Shown here in pieces: positions 1 to 9,576 of a stretch of DNA of 34,482 nucleotides. A program made the translations under genes and the position numbers. Source of the stretch: Subtercola sp. (GTDB lineage: Bacteria > Actinomycetota > Actinomycetes > Actinomycetales > Microbacteriaceae); NCBI GenBank assembly GCA_025463745.1, contig JAODBB010000127.1, positions 1 to 34,482 on the forward strand. Direction: 5' to 3'. The notes under the pieces were generated by a model. It did no database searches. It saw only the letters and a list, made by a program, of their open reading frames with translations, and was not told the origin of the DNA. Position 1 is the stretch's first letter. Every line of letters begins with the position of its first letter.

Positions 1-2
1 CA

Positions 3-452
3 TCATCGATCCTGGGTGCCGGCGACGACGTCGCGAACGAGACTCGCCGACCTCCGGCAGCACCGCCGCGACGGTTCGAACAGCTGAACCTCGACTGGTG
101 CACCTAGACGCGAATCCGGTTTGCTTCGGCTTCTGCTTCTGCTTCCGACTCGGCTTCCCCTTCCACCTCCGGCTGCATTCCCCTGCGCGGTACTGCTGTG
201 TCGAGTCGCGGCAAGATCGCGCAGCAGATCGCCGCCGGCCGAGGTGCCTGCCGCACCCGTCGAGCCAGCGGCGCCACTGTTGGCGGCGATAGTGGCCAAT
301 GCGATATCGGCCTCGACGAGACGATGTGTCGCGAGCGTGTGGGTGGCGACGGGCAACTGGGCTGTAGGTTCGCCGAAGAACTCTTCGACCGCTTCACCCA
401 GCGGAGTCAGTCTTGCATCACCTGTCAACCCGCGGTTGAGCGTCTCGCGCAT
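3..452 (-). CDS. hypothetical protein, possibly a broken gene
   Basis: A 149-residue reading frame closed by TGA at the very edge of the window. Residues 1-60 look like ordinary protein (a conserved-looking stretch around LGEAVEEFFGEPTAQLP). After about residue 65 it turns into Gly/Ala/Ser/Arg low complexity, with an SRSRSRS run encoded by a hexanucleotide repeat, and ends Cys/Arg-rich. A second minus-strand frame over the same repeat (ending at 104) reads as an acidic EAEAEAEA tail. The true protein may therefore switch frame near 200, which would indicate a frameshift or a pseudogene. A possible AGGAG lies only 3 bases before the ATG, which is closer than usual. I do not recognise the family. 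Existence of a gene here is moderately supported; the C-terminus is not. Confidence 0.38.
   Translation of the reverse strand: MRETLNRGLTGDARLTPLGEAVEEFFGEPTAQLPVATHTLATHRLVEADIALATIAANSGAAGSTGAAGTSAGGDLLRDLAATRHSSTAQGNAAGGGRGSRVGSRSRSRSKPDSRLGAPVEVQLFEPSRRCCRRSASLVRDVVAGTQDR
122..157. repeat. hexanucleotide tandem repeat, about six units
   Basis: Six 6-bp units of the pattern tgcttc/ggcttc, one of them diverged to cgactc, lie inside the doubtful ORF at 3-452. On the minus strand they read as SRSRSR in one frame and EAEAEA in another. The unit length is a multiple of three, so copy-number change would lengthen the protein without shifting frame. Confidence 0.6.
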
Positions 453-548
453 GAACTCCTGAATTACTCAAACTGCCGTCATGATCGGGCGCCATCCGAC
501 TCTCTCAGTTAGCGGTGAGGTTCGCCGCAGATCGAGGAGAGATCACTC

Positions 549-1109
549 ATGAAGATTCGACGACCAATGATCGGTGCCATTTTGGCCGCAACGATTGCCA
601 GCTTCGCGCTTGTGAACGGCCAGACAGCGAGTGCCGCTCCAGCGAACTGCTCTGGCCCAGACGCACCTCCGGCCTGCCACCACACCCCGCCGCCGCCACC
701 GACGCCAGCTGTGCTCGAAACCGTGGCACTCTCGCCGATCGCCAACATCCCGAACGACTTCTGGGTTCAGATGGACAACGTGACGCTCGCGTCGGTCGCC
801 GCATTCGCCGACGGCTCGAACACGACATTCCGGATGTCGATCAGCTGCAGCAACGGATTCTTCCGCAGCGGCCCGATGAGGGTCGACCGAACGAGTGGCG
901 GCACGCAAGCCTTCTTGTCGTGGAAGACACGCGCAGTTGCGGGCGCGGCCTCCGGCTCGTGCTTCGCATCGACGTGGGATCAGGCAACTCTAGGGGTCGC
1001 CCACACGATCTACTCCGTCGATATCAACCCGCCGAGCGATCCGACCGGTGCGGGCTGGGACATCGAGTTCGGGCCGAATTCGTGGGGGCCTGCGCCCCAC
1101 AGCAACTGA
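549..1109 (+). CDS. small secreted protein of unknown function
   Basis: 186 residues. The N-terminus is a clear Sec signal peptide: basic MKIRRP, a hydrophobic core to about residue 24, then an Ala-X-Ala type cleavage site near ASA-AP (about residue 29). The mature part begins with a short Cys-containing segment (NCSGPDAPPACHH), then a run of prolines, then a roughly 130-residue domain with four cysteines in total, compatible with disulfides outside the cell. The start is supported by GAGGAGA 9 bases upstream of the ATG. It is convergent with glyS and sits alone. I do not recognise a family. Export is well supported; function is unknown. Confidence 0.75.
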   Translation: MKIRRPMIGAILAATIASFALVNGQTASAAPANCSGPDAPPACHHTPPPPPTPAVLETVALSPIANIPNDFWVQMDNVTLASVAAFADGSNTTFRMSISCSNGFFRSGPMRVDRTSGGTQAFLSWKTRAVAGAASGSCFASTWDQATLGVAHTIYSVDINPPSDPTGAGWDIEFGPNSWGPAPHSN

Positions 1110-1110
1110 C

Positions 1111-1124
1111 CGGGGCGAAGCGCT

Positions 1125-1134
<10 letters not shown>
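1111..1134. terminator. candidate shared terminator hairpin between the secreted protein gene and glyS
   Basis: A perfect 7-bp stem (CGGGGCG / CGCCCCG) with a 10-nt loop lies 2 bases after one stop codon, and the glyS stop codon falls in its loop. It has no T-tract on either side, as is common in high-GC actinobacteria. Its position between two convergent genes fits a bidirectional terminator. Confidence 0.45.
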
Positions 1135-2513
<1,379 letters not shown>

Positions 2514-2645
2514 TGTTCTCCCTGATTCTTCGGTGCTGCCGGGTTTTGGTGTCCGGCTCCGCAATCTTACTGGCGCTAGATTGAGCACACGAAACGGGCC
2601 CGTGCGGGGTTCATGACATGCAGGCGCAGCCGGCTGGGAGCAGCA

Positions 2646-3950
2646 ATGCCAGACTTTCTCCTCAACCTCAACATCGTCGAGGGGCCGGTCATCATCACGT
2701 TCGTGTTGTTGAGCGTCGCTTTTGTCATCTACCTGCTCGTTCGCAGGCCCACGGTGATCTGGCTGCTCTCGGCGTTGGTGGGTGTGCTGGGCGGTGCGTG
2801 CATCGCGCTACTGACCGTGTTTCTCACCGATCAGGTGTGGGATCTGTTCGGCACCCAGTTTCTGCCCGAAACAACCACGTGGATCGTGCTCACGTTCTCT
2901 GCCGTCGGCCTGGCCGTGGCGAGCCTGTTCAAAACGCGCTGGTGGCGCAAGATGCTCGCCGGCATCGCGATCGTGGTCTTCGTGCTGACCGGCACGCTCG
3001 GCGTGAACGCGAGCATCGGCATCACCAAGACGCTCGCCGCGCTCATCGGCGTGAACACCGAGAAGCCGCTCGATGTGCCCGATGCCAACGGCACGCATCC
3101 ACCGACCCCGGGGCCGACCCCCGCCGGGCCGCTCTACCAGACGTGGTCGCCGCCGCCGAACATGCCGTCGGAGGGCACAGTCGGCACCATCGACATTCCG
3201 AATACGAACTCCGGATTCGCGGCTCGCAAGGCGCTCGCCTACCTGCCGCCCGCCGCGTTGGTCTCGAATGCGCCGGCGCTTCCGGTGATCATCCAGTTGA
3301 ACGGCATGCCCGGCAGTCCGGGGCTCGACGACCCGAAGGCCATGCTCGACAAGCTCGCGGCCTCGAACAAGGGCCTCGCGCCCATTGTGATCAACCCCGA
3401 TCAGCTCGGTGCCTCGAATGTCGACCCGATGTGTCTCGATACTGCTTCGCTCGGCAAGGTGGAGACGTACATCATGAAAGACGTCGTGCCGTACGTGCGA
3501 ACGCACTTCAATGTGCTGCAAGACCCGAAGGACTGGACGTTCTTGGGCTTCTCGAACGGTGGTGAATGTGCGGCTTACTTCGGCGCGAAATACCCGAGTG
3601 TATTCGGCAACATCGTCGACATCTCGGGCGACGAGTACCCCGGCGTCGAAGACAACAGCACGGCGAAAAACTTCTTCGGCGGCGATAAGGCCGCTTACCA
3701 GGCCACGTGGCCGGCCAACATCATGGCGAAGGGCACCTACCCCGACACGATGGCGGTGTTCACGGTGGGGGCGCTCGATCAAGCATTCGCTGTGGGAGTC
3801 AAGAACACGTACGACGCGGCGGTGAAGGCCGGCATGAAGGCGACCTACACCGAGATACCGGGGGCCGGTCACGACGGTACTGCTCTCGATGGCGGGCTGG
3901 CCGTCGGTTACGCGGCCCTCTACCCGAGACTGGGGCTCAGCAAGCCGTGA
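2646..3950 (+). CDS. membrane-anchored esterase of the esterase D / antigen 85 fold
   Basis: 434 residues. The N-terminal 125 residues contain about four hydrophobic segments (roughly 13-33, 37-60, 79-95, 103-122). A Pro-rich linker (about 145-175) follows, then a C-terminal alpha/beta-hydrolase domain. The nucleophile elbow is GFSNGG at 301-306 (Ser303); the probable catalytic His lies in GAGHDGT near 409. This layout matches actinobacterial proteins annotated as alpha/beta-hydrolase-fold or esterase PF00756, with the catalytic part outside the membrane. ATG at 2646 is preferred to the upstream ATG at 2613 because GGGAG lies just before it. It is divergent from glyS. The substrate is unknown; an acyl ester of the envelope is a guess. 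Confidence 0.8.
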   Translation: MPDFLLNLNIVEGPVIITFVLLSVAFVIYLLVRRPTVIWLLSALVGVLGGACIALLTVFLTDQVWDLFGTQFLPETTTWIVLTFSAVGLAVASLFKTRWWRKMLAGIAIVVFVLTGTLGVNASIGITKTLAALIGVNTEKPLDVPDANGTHPPTPGPTPAGPLYQTWSPPPNMPSEGTVGTIDIPNTNSGFAARKALAYLPPAALVSNAPALPVIIQLNGMPGSPGLDDPKAMLDKLAASNKGLAPIVINPDQLGASNVDPMCLDTASLGKVETYIMKDVVPYVRTHFNVLQDPKDWTFLGFSNGGECAAYFGAKYPSVFGNIVDISGDEYPGVEDNSTAKNFFGGDKAAYQATWPANIMAKGTYPDTMAVFTVGALDQAFAVGVKNTYDAAVKAGMKATYTEIPGAGHDGTALDGGLAVGYAALYPRLGLSKP

Positions 3951-3974
3951 GCGGACAACAGCCTCGTCTCGTCG

Positions 3975-4745
3975 TTACATGATGTGCCGCAGCGCCGCGA
4001 AGACCTCGCGCGGTCGCTCGATGATGCCCAGATGGCTGGCGTGCAGCAGCACGGTGAAGGAGGCCCCAGCGATGCCGGTGGCCAGTATCTCGGAGTGCCC
4101 GGGCGGTGTCGCACGGTCTTCGGCACCGACGACGATCGCGGTCTGCGCCGTGATCTCGGGCAACCGCGCCGTGAGGTCAACGGCGCCCATGGCGTGGCAG
4201 ACCACGGCATAGGCGTCGAGGTCCATCTGAGTGAAGATCTTCATCAGCCTCTCGAACTGCTCGGGCTGCGACTGGCGGAACTCCGGGGTGAACCAGCGTG
4301 TGCCCTGGAATTCCGCCATCGCTGCGAAGCCCTTGACCCGGGCGGTCTCGGCCCGGGTCGCCCAGCTCTCGGGGTCGTGGTAGCTCGACGTGGTATCGAC
4401 CAGGCCGAGAGCCACGACGAGGTTCGGATGCCCGATCGCAAGTGCCTGCGAAACGCATCCTCCCATCGACGCACCGACCACGGTCGTTCGCGAGACACCG
4501 CGATTCTCGAGCATCAGGGCGACCCGCTCGGCCATGTCTTCGATCGTGGCGGAGTCGCCGATCGGAGATTCGCCGTGGCCGGGCAGGTCGACCGTGATGA
4601 GCTGGTGATGGGCGCTGAAGAGCTCGATGATCTCCGGCGTCCACATCGCTCGGCTGAGTGCCAGCGAGTGCAGCAGAAGCACGGGCGAACCGCTTCCGGT
4701 GACCGAACCGGCCAGTTGTGCATCCGTGTCGAAGAAATCGCTCAT
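3975..4745 (-). CDS. alpha/beta-hydrolase, enol-lactonase/ester-hydrolase type
   Basis: 256 residues. Visible features are the oxyanion region LLLHSLALSRAMW (23-35), DLPGHGES (53-60), the nucleophile motif GASMGG at 91-96 (Ser93), an acid in GAEDRATPP (Asp210) and a His in LLHASHLG (His238). This is the order found in 3-oxoadipate enol-lactonase (PcaD) and related hydrolases, but no pca gene is nearby, so I would not name it PcaD. It starts 8 bases after the stop of the substrate-binding lipoprotein gene and is the last gene of the leftward catabolic operon. Its role is probably hydrolysis of an ester, lactone or C-C bond in an intermediate of that pathway. Confidence 0.85.
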   Translation of the reverse strand: MSDFFDTDAQLAGSVTGSGSPVLLLHSLALSRAMWTPEIIELFSAHHQLITVDLPGHGESPIGDSATIEDMAERVALMLENRGVSRTTVVGASMGGCVSQALAIGHPNLVVALGLVDTTSSYHDPESWATRAETARVKGFAAMAEFQGTRWFTPEFRQSQPEQFERLMKIFTQMDLDAYAVVCHAMGAVDLTARLPEITAQTAIVVGAEDRATPPGHSEILATGIAGASFTVLLHASHLGIIERPREVFAALRHIM

Positions 4746-4753
4746 CGTTCGGG

Positions 4754-5815
4754 CTACGGTGTGGGCGTCGTCGTGGGCGAGCCCGTCGGCGCGGCGGTTG
4801 CGTACTTCGACACGAAGGAATTGTCGATGTACTGGGTGATGTCGGTCGGAGCCGGCGTACCCGTCGTAGCCGCGGTGATCTGGAAGGCCTGGTTGATCAG
4901 CGCCGGATCAACCACAGGATCGGTCGACCACACATTCTTGAAGAAGTTGTAGGCGTAGGCAGCTTGCGTGGGGTCGGTATCGCCCGAATACTGCTCGATT
5001 GCGGCGATCGTGGCGGCCTGATCGGTCTGCAGCAGTTGCAAGCTCTGCACTTCGCTCTTCACAAATGCCTCAACCAGGTCAGGATGTGCCGTGAGGTAGT
5101 CCTTCGTCACGACGACGCCGGCGGAGGGAAACGGGATGTTCGACAGCTGCGTCAGCGCCTTGTACCCCTTCGTGAGTGCTGCTGCGGCCTGCGGCGGCTG
5201 AGAGAGGATGGCCGAAACCGCGTTCGATTGCAGCGCTGCAAGCTGACCGGGAATCGAGTTGACGTACACAGGCTGCACGTCGTCGCGGGTCATGTGGTTC
5301 TCGGCGAGGTAGGCCGTCAGCGCCTGATCGCTCTGCGAACCGGGCGTGGTGAGGCCGATCTTCTTGCCCTTGAGGTCGGCTGCCGAATTGATGTCGGAGC
5401 TGGTGTAGACCTCGAGGTTGAAGACGGGGCGGGTGATGGCCACGAACATGAGGTCCGAGCCCTTCATGATGGCCGCAGCAGAGTCGGTGGCGCTGCCGAC
5501 GGCAATGTCGACGCTTCCGCTCAGCAGGGCCGGAATGATCTGGGAGCTCGAGTTGAGCGTGCGGAGGTCGACGTCGAGTCCGTTGTTCTTGAAGACGCCT
5601 TCGCTGATGCCGACGTACAGATCGCTGTACGACGCGCCAGGGGAGGAGTATGCGACCGAGACTTTTTGAAGCGGCACGCCGCTGCTATTGGTGCTTGTCG
5701 CTCCGGCCGCGCATCCCGAGAGCACGAGGCCGACGGTCGCTGCGAGCGCGAGAGCCAGTCCCCCTGCTCTGAAACGTTTAGCAGAACGACGCACCGTGGG
5801 GGGTGACACAGGCAT
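4754..5815 (-). CDS. ABC transporter substrate-binding lipoprotein (taurine/sulfonate/NMT1 type)
   Basis: 353 residues. A basic N-terminus and hydrophobic helix end in a lipobox LVLSGC with the lipidated Cys at 35. The body resembles NrtA/SsuA/TauA/THI5-like periplasmic proteins: an early VAYSSPGASYSDLYVG, KIGLTTPGSQSDQALTAYL, and a tail that ends Pro/Thr-rich. It binds a small organic solute outside the membrane and delivers it to the permease encoded upstream. ATG at 5815 is chosen because AAAGGAAC precedes it; the longer frame to 5872 is simply a read-through of an 18-bp tandem repeat. Location within a flavin monooxygenase/hydrolase operon suggests import of that pathway's substrate. The ligand cannot be deduced. 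Confidence 0.9.
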   Translation of the reverse strand: MPVSPPTVRRSAKRFRAGGLALALAATVGLVLSGCAAGATSTNSSGVPLQKVSVAYSSPGASYSDLYVGISEGVFKNNGLDVDLRTLNSSSQIIPALLSGSVDIAVGSATDSAAAIMKGSDLMFVAITRPVFNLEVYTSSDINSAADLKGKKIGLTTPGSQSDQALTAYLAENHMTRDDVQPVYVNSIPGQLAALQSNAVSAILSQPPQAAAALTKGYKALTQLSNIPFPSAGVVVTKDYLTAHPDLVEAFVKSEVQSLQLLQTDQAATIAAIEQYSGDTDPTQAAYAYNFFKNVWSTDPVVDPALINQAFQITAATTGTPAPTDITQYIDNSFVSKYATAAPTGSPTTTPTP

Positions 5816-5826
5816 GGTTGTTCCTT

Positions 5827-5862
5827 TCATGGTGACGGGTGTTGTCATGGTGATGGGTGTTG
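5827..5862. repeat. 18-bp tandem repeat in the leader of the lipoprotein gene
   Basis: Two adjacent 18-bp copies of tcatggtgacgggtgttg differ at one base and sit in the 100-bp gap between permease and lipoprotein genes, immediately upstream of the lipoprotein Shine-Dalgarno. Each copy carries in-phase minus-strand ATG codons. Similar leader repeats occur before the ABC ATPase and the flavin reductase genes. Confidence 0.75.
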
Positions 5863-5915
5863 GTGATGGCATTGATGGCTGGCTGTGTGGAGTGAAGCTG
5901 CGATGAAGGGCGGGC

Positions 5916-6758
5916 TCAGCTCGAGTCGGCCCAGTAGGCGAACCGTCGCTCGACGAGCCCGACGAGCTGGTTGATCAGAATGGCGATGATCGCGATCACC
6001 GTGACGGTGGCCATCGCTTCATCCATCTCGAAGTTCGAGGTCTGAACCTGAACCAGACTGCCCAGGCCCACCGCTCCCAAGAAGAGTTCGGCGACGATCG
6101 CACCGACCAGACCACGGCCGACGGCCAGGCGGATTCCGCTCAGGATGTAGGGAAGGATGGCCGGGAACGCCACTGTTCGCAGCGTGTAGCCCCGGCTGGC
6201 GCTGAACACCGTGGCGACGTTCATGTAGTTGCGGTCGAGGTTGCGTGCGGCGCCGATGGTGCTCATCAGCAGCGGCACCGCGGCGCTCCACACCACGAGC
6301 ACGATGCGCGAGGTTTCGTCGATGCCGAACCAGAAGATGATCAGCGGCAGAAACACAACGTACGGAACGGAGTTCAGAATGTTGATCCACGGGTCGACCA
6401 GTTCGCGAAGCACGGGTGCTCGCCCGAGAATGAGCCCGATCGGAATGGCGAACACGATGGAGATCGCCATTCCGATTCCGAACGAGGCCAGCGTGGCAGC
6501 CACGGGGGCCCACAGGGTGCCGTTGGTGAGCATCGTCCACAATGCACCCGCCGTGCCGATCGGTGAACTGCTGAAGGTCGAGCTGACGACCCCGCTGCTT
6601 GCCAGAATCTGCCAGATGAGCAGCCCGAGAACGATGCCGGTGACACCGAGAATGAGACTGCGGTTGCGCAGACGCTTCGATTTCGGCCGGAGCTTCTCGT
6701 ACATGTCGGTCGGAGCCGCAGACTTCTTCTGATGACTGAGCTGCACTGTCGCGGTCAT
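5916..6758 (-). CDS. ABC transporter permease (SsuC/TauC type)
   Basis: 280 residues. After a basic, cytoplasmic N-terminus of about 32 residues there is a first membrane helix (SLILGVTGIVLGLLIWQIL), and about six helices in total. The cytoplasmic coupling (EAA-type) loop is visible as SRGYTLRTVAFPAILPYIL followed by SGIRLAVGRGL. This is the binding-protein-dependent inner-membrane component family of nitrate/sulfonate/taurine importers (PF00528). The ATG overlaps the stop of the ATPase gene by four bases (ATGA), so the two are translationally coupled; an AAAGGA also lies upstream. It forms the channel of the importer with its neighbours. Confidence 0.93.
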   Translation of the reverse strand: MTATVQLSHQKKSAAPTDMYEKLRPKSKRLRNRSLILGVTGIVLGLLIWQILASSGVVSSTFSSSPIGTAGALWTMLTNGTLWAPVAATLASFGIGMAISIVFAIPIGLILGRAPVLRELVDPWINILNSVPYVVFLPLIIFWFGIDETSRIVLVVWSAAVPLLMSTIGAARNLDRNYMNVATVFSASRGYTLRTVAFPAILPYILSGIRLAVGRGLVGAIVAELFLGAVGLGSLVQVQTSNFEMDEAMATVTVIAIIAILINQLVGLVERRFAYWADSS

Positions 6759-7570
6759 GCTGTCACCATCCTTTCTTTCGCCCAGGATTGACTCATGACC
6801 AACGAGAGAATTTCGTCGGCCTGCCTCAGGAACTCCGGGCTGCGCTTGAGTTCTGGCGATCGGGGCCGATCGAAGGTGACGTCGACGATTTCTGCCACGT
6901 GAGCGGGGCCAGCGGAGAACACCACGACACGATCGGCGAGAAACACGGCCTCGTACACGTCGTGCGTGATGAAGATTGCCGTCTTGCCGGCGGTTGCGCC
7001 GCCGGATTGCCAGATGCGGAGAAGCTCTTCTTGCATGACCTCGCGGGTCTGTGCGTCGAGTGCGGCGAACGGCTCATCGAGCAGGATGAGCTCCGGGTCG
7101 GTCGCCAGAGCGCGAGCCAGATTCACCCGCTGGGCCATACCGCCGGAGAGTTCGCTCGGATGCGCTTTGCCTCGCCCGGCGAGCCCGACCAGGTCGAGAA
7201 GCCATTCGGCCCTGGCCTTTCCGGCCGCGTCGTAGCGCTTTTGTGCCTTCAGCCCGTAGACGATGTTCTCCATCACCGTGAGCCACGGAAATAGCGACGA
7301 GTCTTGAAACACCATCGACCGGTCGACGCCCGGGCCCGTGATTTGTTTGCCGTCGAGTTTCAGCTCGCCCGACAACACGGGATGGAGGCCCGCGACGGCC
7401 TTCAAGAAGGTGGTCTTGCCGCATCCACTCGGGCCGACGGCCACGATGAGTTCGTTTTTTCGTATGTCGAAGTCGAGCCCGCTGACGGCGAGCGAGAGCT
7501 TGCCGTTTCGTTTGGAGTGGTGCCCGAGTTTCAGGTCGCGCACTTCGAGAAGTGCGGAGGAGTCGTTCAT
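6755..7570 (-). CDS. ABC transporter ATP-binding protein (SsuB/TauB type)
   Basis: 271 residues. All nucleotide-binding motifs are intact: Walker A GPSGCGKT (46-53), Q-loop region VFQDSSLFPW (87-96), signature LSGGMAQ (141-147), Walker B LILLDE (161-166), D-loop and H-loop ITHD (His203). The family energises uptake of nitrate, sulfonate, taurine or thiamine precursors. GGAAGGA precedes the ATG. It is the first gene of the importer block; its start lies 90 bases downstream of the amidohydrolase stop, in a gap holding a tandem repeat, so it may be expressed by read-through or from its own weak promoter. Confidence 0.95.
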   Translation of the reverse strand: MNDSSALLEVRDLKLGHHSKRNGKLSLAVSGLDFDIRKNELIVAVGPSGCGKTTFLKAVAGLHPVLSGELKLDGKQITGPGVDRSMVFQDSSLFPWLTVMENIVYGLKAQKRYDAAGKARAEWLLDLVGLAGRGKAHPSELSGGMAQRVNLARALATDPELILLDEPFAALDAQTREVMQEELLRIWQSGGATAGKTAIFITHDVYEAVFLADRVVVFSAGPAHVAEIVDVTFDRPRSPELKRSPEFLRQADEILSLVMSQSWAKERMVTA

Positions 7571-7589
7571 TTCATTCCTTCCAACATCT

Positions 7590-7623
7590 TTGGTGGATTG
7601 CCATCATTGGTGGATTCGCATCA
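7590..7623. repeat. 17-bp tandem repeat between amidohydrolase and ABC ATPase genes
   Basis: Two adjacent 17-bp copies (ttggtggattgccatca, then the same with two changes) are followed by two shorter fragments of the same theme (tgtggatcagg, tgtggattcag). On the minus strand each full copy begins with ATGATG. The repeat fills most of the 90-bp gap. Confidence 0.7.
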
Positions 7624-7660
7624 TGTGGATCAGGTCAGTGTGGATTCAGCGGTTCACTAT

Positions 7661-8740
7661 TCAGGCCTCGACACGCAGCCGATCGGCGGGCGTTTCGCCC
7701 GACAGATCGAGCGAGAGGTTGAACAGCTTCTGGGCATTTCCGCCGAGTACGAGATCTGCCTCGGCGTCGGTCAGGCCGAGGTCGGCCGGCGTGCCGTTGT
7801 ACGGCTGGTAATCGGTCATCGGAAACGGGCAGTCAGACCCGGCGAGTACGTGATCGACGCCGGCGACCTCGAGCAGATACTTCAGCGGCGGCCGCTCGAA
7901 GAGCACCGTGTCGTAGTAGAACCACTTCACGTACTCGATCGCAGCACTCAAGTTCGACGCATCCAACTCCGGCCAGCGGTGAAAACCGGCGAGCATGCGA
8001 CCGTATTGGTAGGGAAAGAATCCGCCACCGTGAACCAGCACGATCTTCAGGTCGGGAAAGCGCTCGGGCACCCGCCCGGCGATGAGCGACAGCGCCGCCA
8101 TCGTGGTCTCGAACGGGTTTCCCACCAGAATGTTCGCCTGGTGCTGCCGCATGCGCGAATCCAGTTCGACCGAGGCCGGGTGCAGGATGATCGGCAGACC
8201 GAGTCGCTCAGCGGTCGCCCAGAGGGGGTCGAAGTCGCGCCGGGCAAGGGTGCCGAGCTCGGGGTTGGCTGCGAGCATCCCGCCGACGGCGCCGTGTTCG
8301 GCTGCGAACTCGAGTTCCATGGCTGCTGCTCCGCCGTCGAGGTCGGGCAGGGCTGCGACAAAACGCGAGCGATTCGGCTCGTGCACCACATCGACGAACG
8401 TCTCGTTCAAGACGCGGCACCATTTGCGCTGCAACCGCGGGTCGAGGGGCATTTTCACCGCGTCCATCCACGGCCCGATGATCGAAACATCGATGCCGTG
8501 CTCGGTTTGGCGAGCGCGATGGCGATCGATGTCGCGAAGGTCGAGCGGTACACCGCGCCCGAGCGAACGGATGCCGTCGGCGACGAGGTTGAACTCGCCT
8601 CCCGAACTCAGCCGTTCGGAACGCAGACCCTCGGGAACGCGATCGAACGAGATCTGGGGAATGAGGTGGGTGTGGATGTCGACGTGCACGCGGCCGTTTC
8701 GGCGCCCGCCAGTGGCGGTCAGTTCAGTGTCGAGGCTCAT
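7661..8740 (-). CDS. amidohydrolase 2 family metal-dependent hydrolase/decarboxylase
   Basis: 359 residues. It opens with the metal-binding HxH motif in VDIHTHL (His23, His25), followed by FDPLWATAERLGLPIILHPAS (third His), a fourth His in IVLVHGGGFFPYQYGR, and the terminal Asp in HVLAGSDCPFP. This is the layout of PF04909 (ACMSD, gamma-resorcylate decarboxylase, 4-oxalomesaconate hydratase-like enzymes), members of which hydrolyse or decarboxylate ring-cleavage products. Its ATG overlaps the stop of the upstream alpha/beta-hydrolase (ATGA), so the two are coupled. The frame is open 115 codons further upstream but that part is a shadow of the neighbour. The exact reaction is unknown. Confidence 0.9.
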   Translation of the reverse strand: MSLDTELTATGGRRNGRVHVDIHTHLIPQISFDRVPEGLRSERLSSGGEFNLVADGIRSLGRGVPLDLRDIDRHRARQTEHGIDVSIIGPWMDAVKMPLDPRLQRKWCRVLNETFVDVVHEPNRSRFVAALPDLDGGAAAMELEFAAEHGAVGGMLAANPELGTLARRDFDPLWATAERLGLPIILHPASVELDSRMRQHQANILVGNPFETTMAALSLIAGRVPERFPDLKIVLVHGGGFFPYQYGRMLAGFHRWPELDASNLSAAIEYVKWFYYDTVLFERPPLKYLLEVAGVDHVLAGSDCPFPMTDYQPYNGTPADLGLTDAEADLVLGGNAQKLFNLSLDLSGETPADRLRVEA

Positions 8741-9573
8741 GAGGGGTACCGTTCGTTCAGAAATGCCAGCACGTCTTCGTTGAATCGGGCCGGTTGTTCG
8801 ATGTGGGGAAAGTGGCCGGCGTCGTCGTACACTCGCAGCGTCGAATCGGGGATGCGGTCGTGCATGAGGGCCGCATAACCACGCTCTCGCAGCGGGTCTT
8901 CGGCTCCCGCCACCAACAGCGTCGGCACCGTGATGTTCTCGTAGACGGTGTTGTCTTCTTGCCCGAAATGGCTGCGAACCTCCACGGCCGGCGAACGAAA
9001 ACGGGCCGCTGCGAGCGACTCCCACGCGCCGGGAACGATGCTCACCTCGTACTTCTTCGTCACGTAGTCTTCGTCGGCGGCCCACTTCGGGTCGTGAAAA
9101 AGCGTGCTGATCAGGGTTCTCATGCCCTCGCGGGTGGCGTCGTAGTTCAAGATGATGCGGCGTGCTTCGTTGTCGGGGCTGAATCCGCCGCTCGATGAGA
9201 GCACCATCACGCTGACGTCGAAGGTTCCCTTGCCCTCGGCGACGCTGCGAATGAGTTCTGAGCCGCCCATCGAGCTGCCGATGAATGCGGCGGGGCCGAG
9301 ATCCATCGCCTTCAGAAAGCGCGCCATGTGCTGCAGGCGGCGGGGCCGGCCGTTGACGAAGTCGTATACCTTGTCGGTGCCGCCGAATCCCAGCCAGTCA
9401 GGGGCGATCACCCGGTAGTGCTCTGCGAGGGCGTCGATGGATGCTCCCCAGCTGAGCTCGGCAGAGGCACCGAATTCGCCGCTGTGCAACAGCACCAACG
9501 GCCGGCCGGTGCCCGCTTCGAGGTAGTGGGTACGAATGTTGTCGACGATCAGAGTCTTGGAACCGGTACTCAT
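8737..9573 (-). CDS. alpha/beta-hydrolase, meta-cleavage-product-hydrolase-like
   Basis: 278 residues. Motifs: LVLLHSGEFGASAELSW (26-42, oxyanion loop), DWLGFGGTDK (59-68), nucleophile elbow GSSMGG at 99-104 (Ser101), acid in VAGAEDPLRERG, and His in DDAGHFPHIEQP near 257. The sequence style resembles C-C bond hydrolases such as BphD/HsaD, and the Gly-rich loop after LLHSGEFGASA fits that group. The start lies 3 bases after the stop of the LLM monooxygenase gene and has no good Shine-Dalgarno, so translation is probably coupled. Likely hydrolyses an opened-ring or ester intermediate made by the monooxygenase. Substrate not deducible. Confidence 0.88.
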   Translation of the reverse strand: MSTGSKTLIVDNIRTHYLEAGTGRPLVLLHSGEFGASAELSWGASIDALAEHYRVIAPDWLGFGGTDKVYDFVNGRPRRLQHMARFLKAMDLGPAAFIGSSMGGSELIRSVAEGKGTFDVSVMVLSSSGGFSPDNEARRIILNYDATREGMRTLISTLFHDPKWAADEDYVTKKYEVSIVPGAWESLAAARFRSPAVEVRSHFGQEDNTVYENITVPTLLVAGAEDPLRERGYAALMHDRIPDSTLRVYDDAGHFPHIEQPARFNEDVLAFLNERYPS

Positions 9574-9576
9574 CGA

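Noticed and set aside
3975-7570. Classic sulfonate-use operon (ssuABC with ssuD)
   Set aside because: The importer fits, but the monooxygenase is not recognisably SsuD and the neighbours are hydrolases and an amidohydrolase, not sulfur-assimilation genes.
7304-8878. 524-residue plus-strand frame across the ABC ATPase and amidohydrolase genes
   Set aside because: Spans two genes with intact motifs on the other strand and has no ribosome-binding site or family motif of its own.
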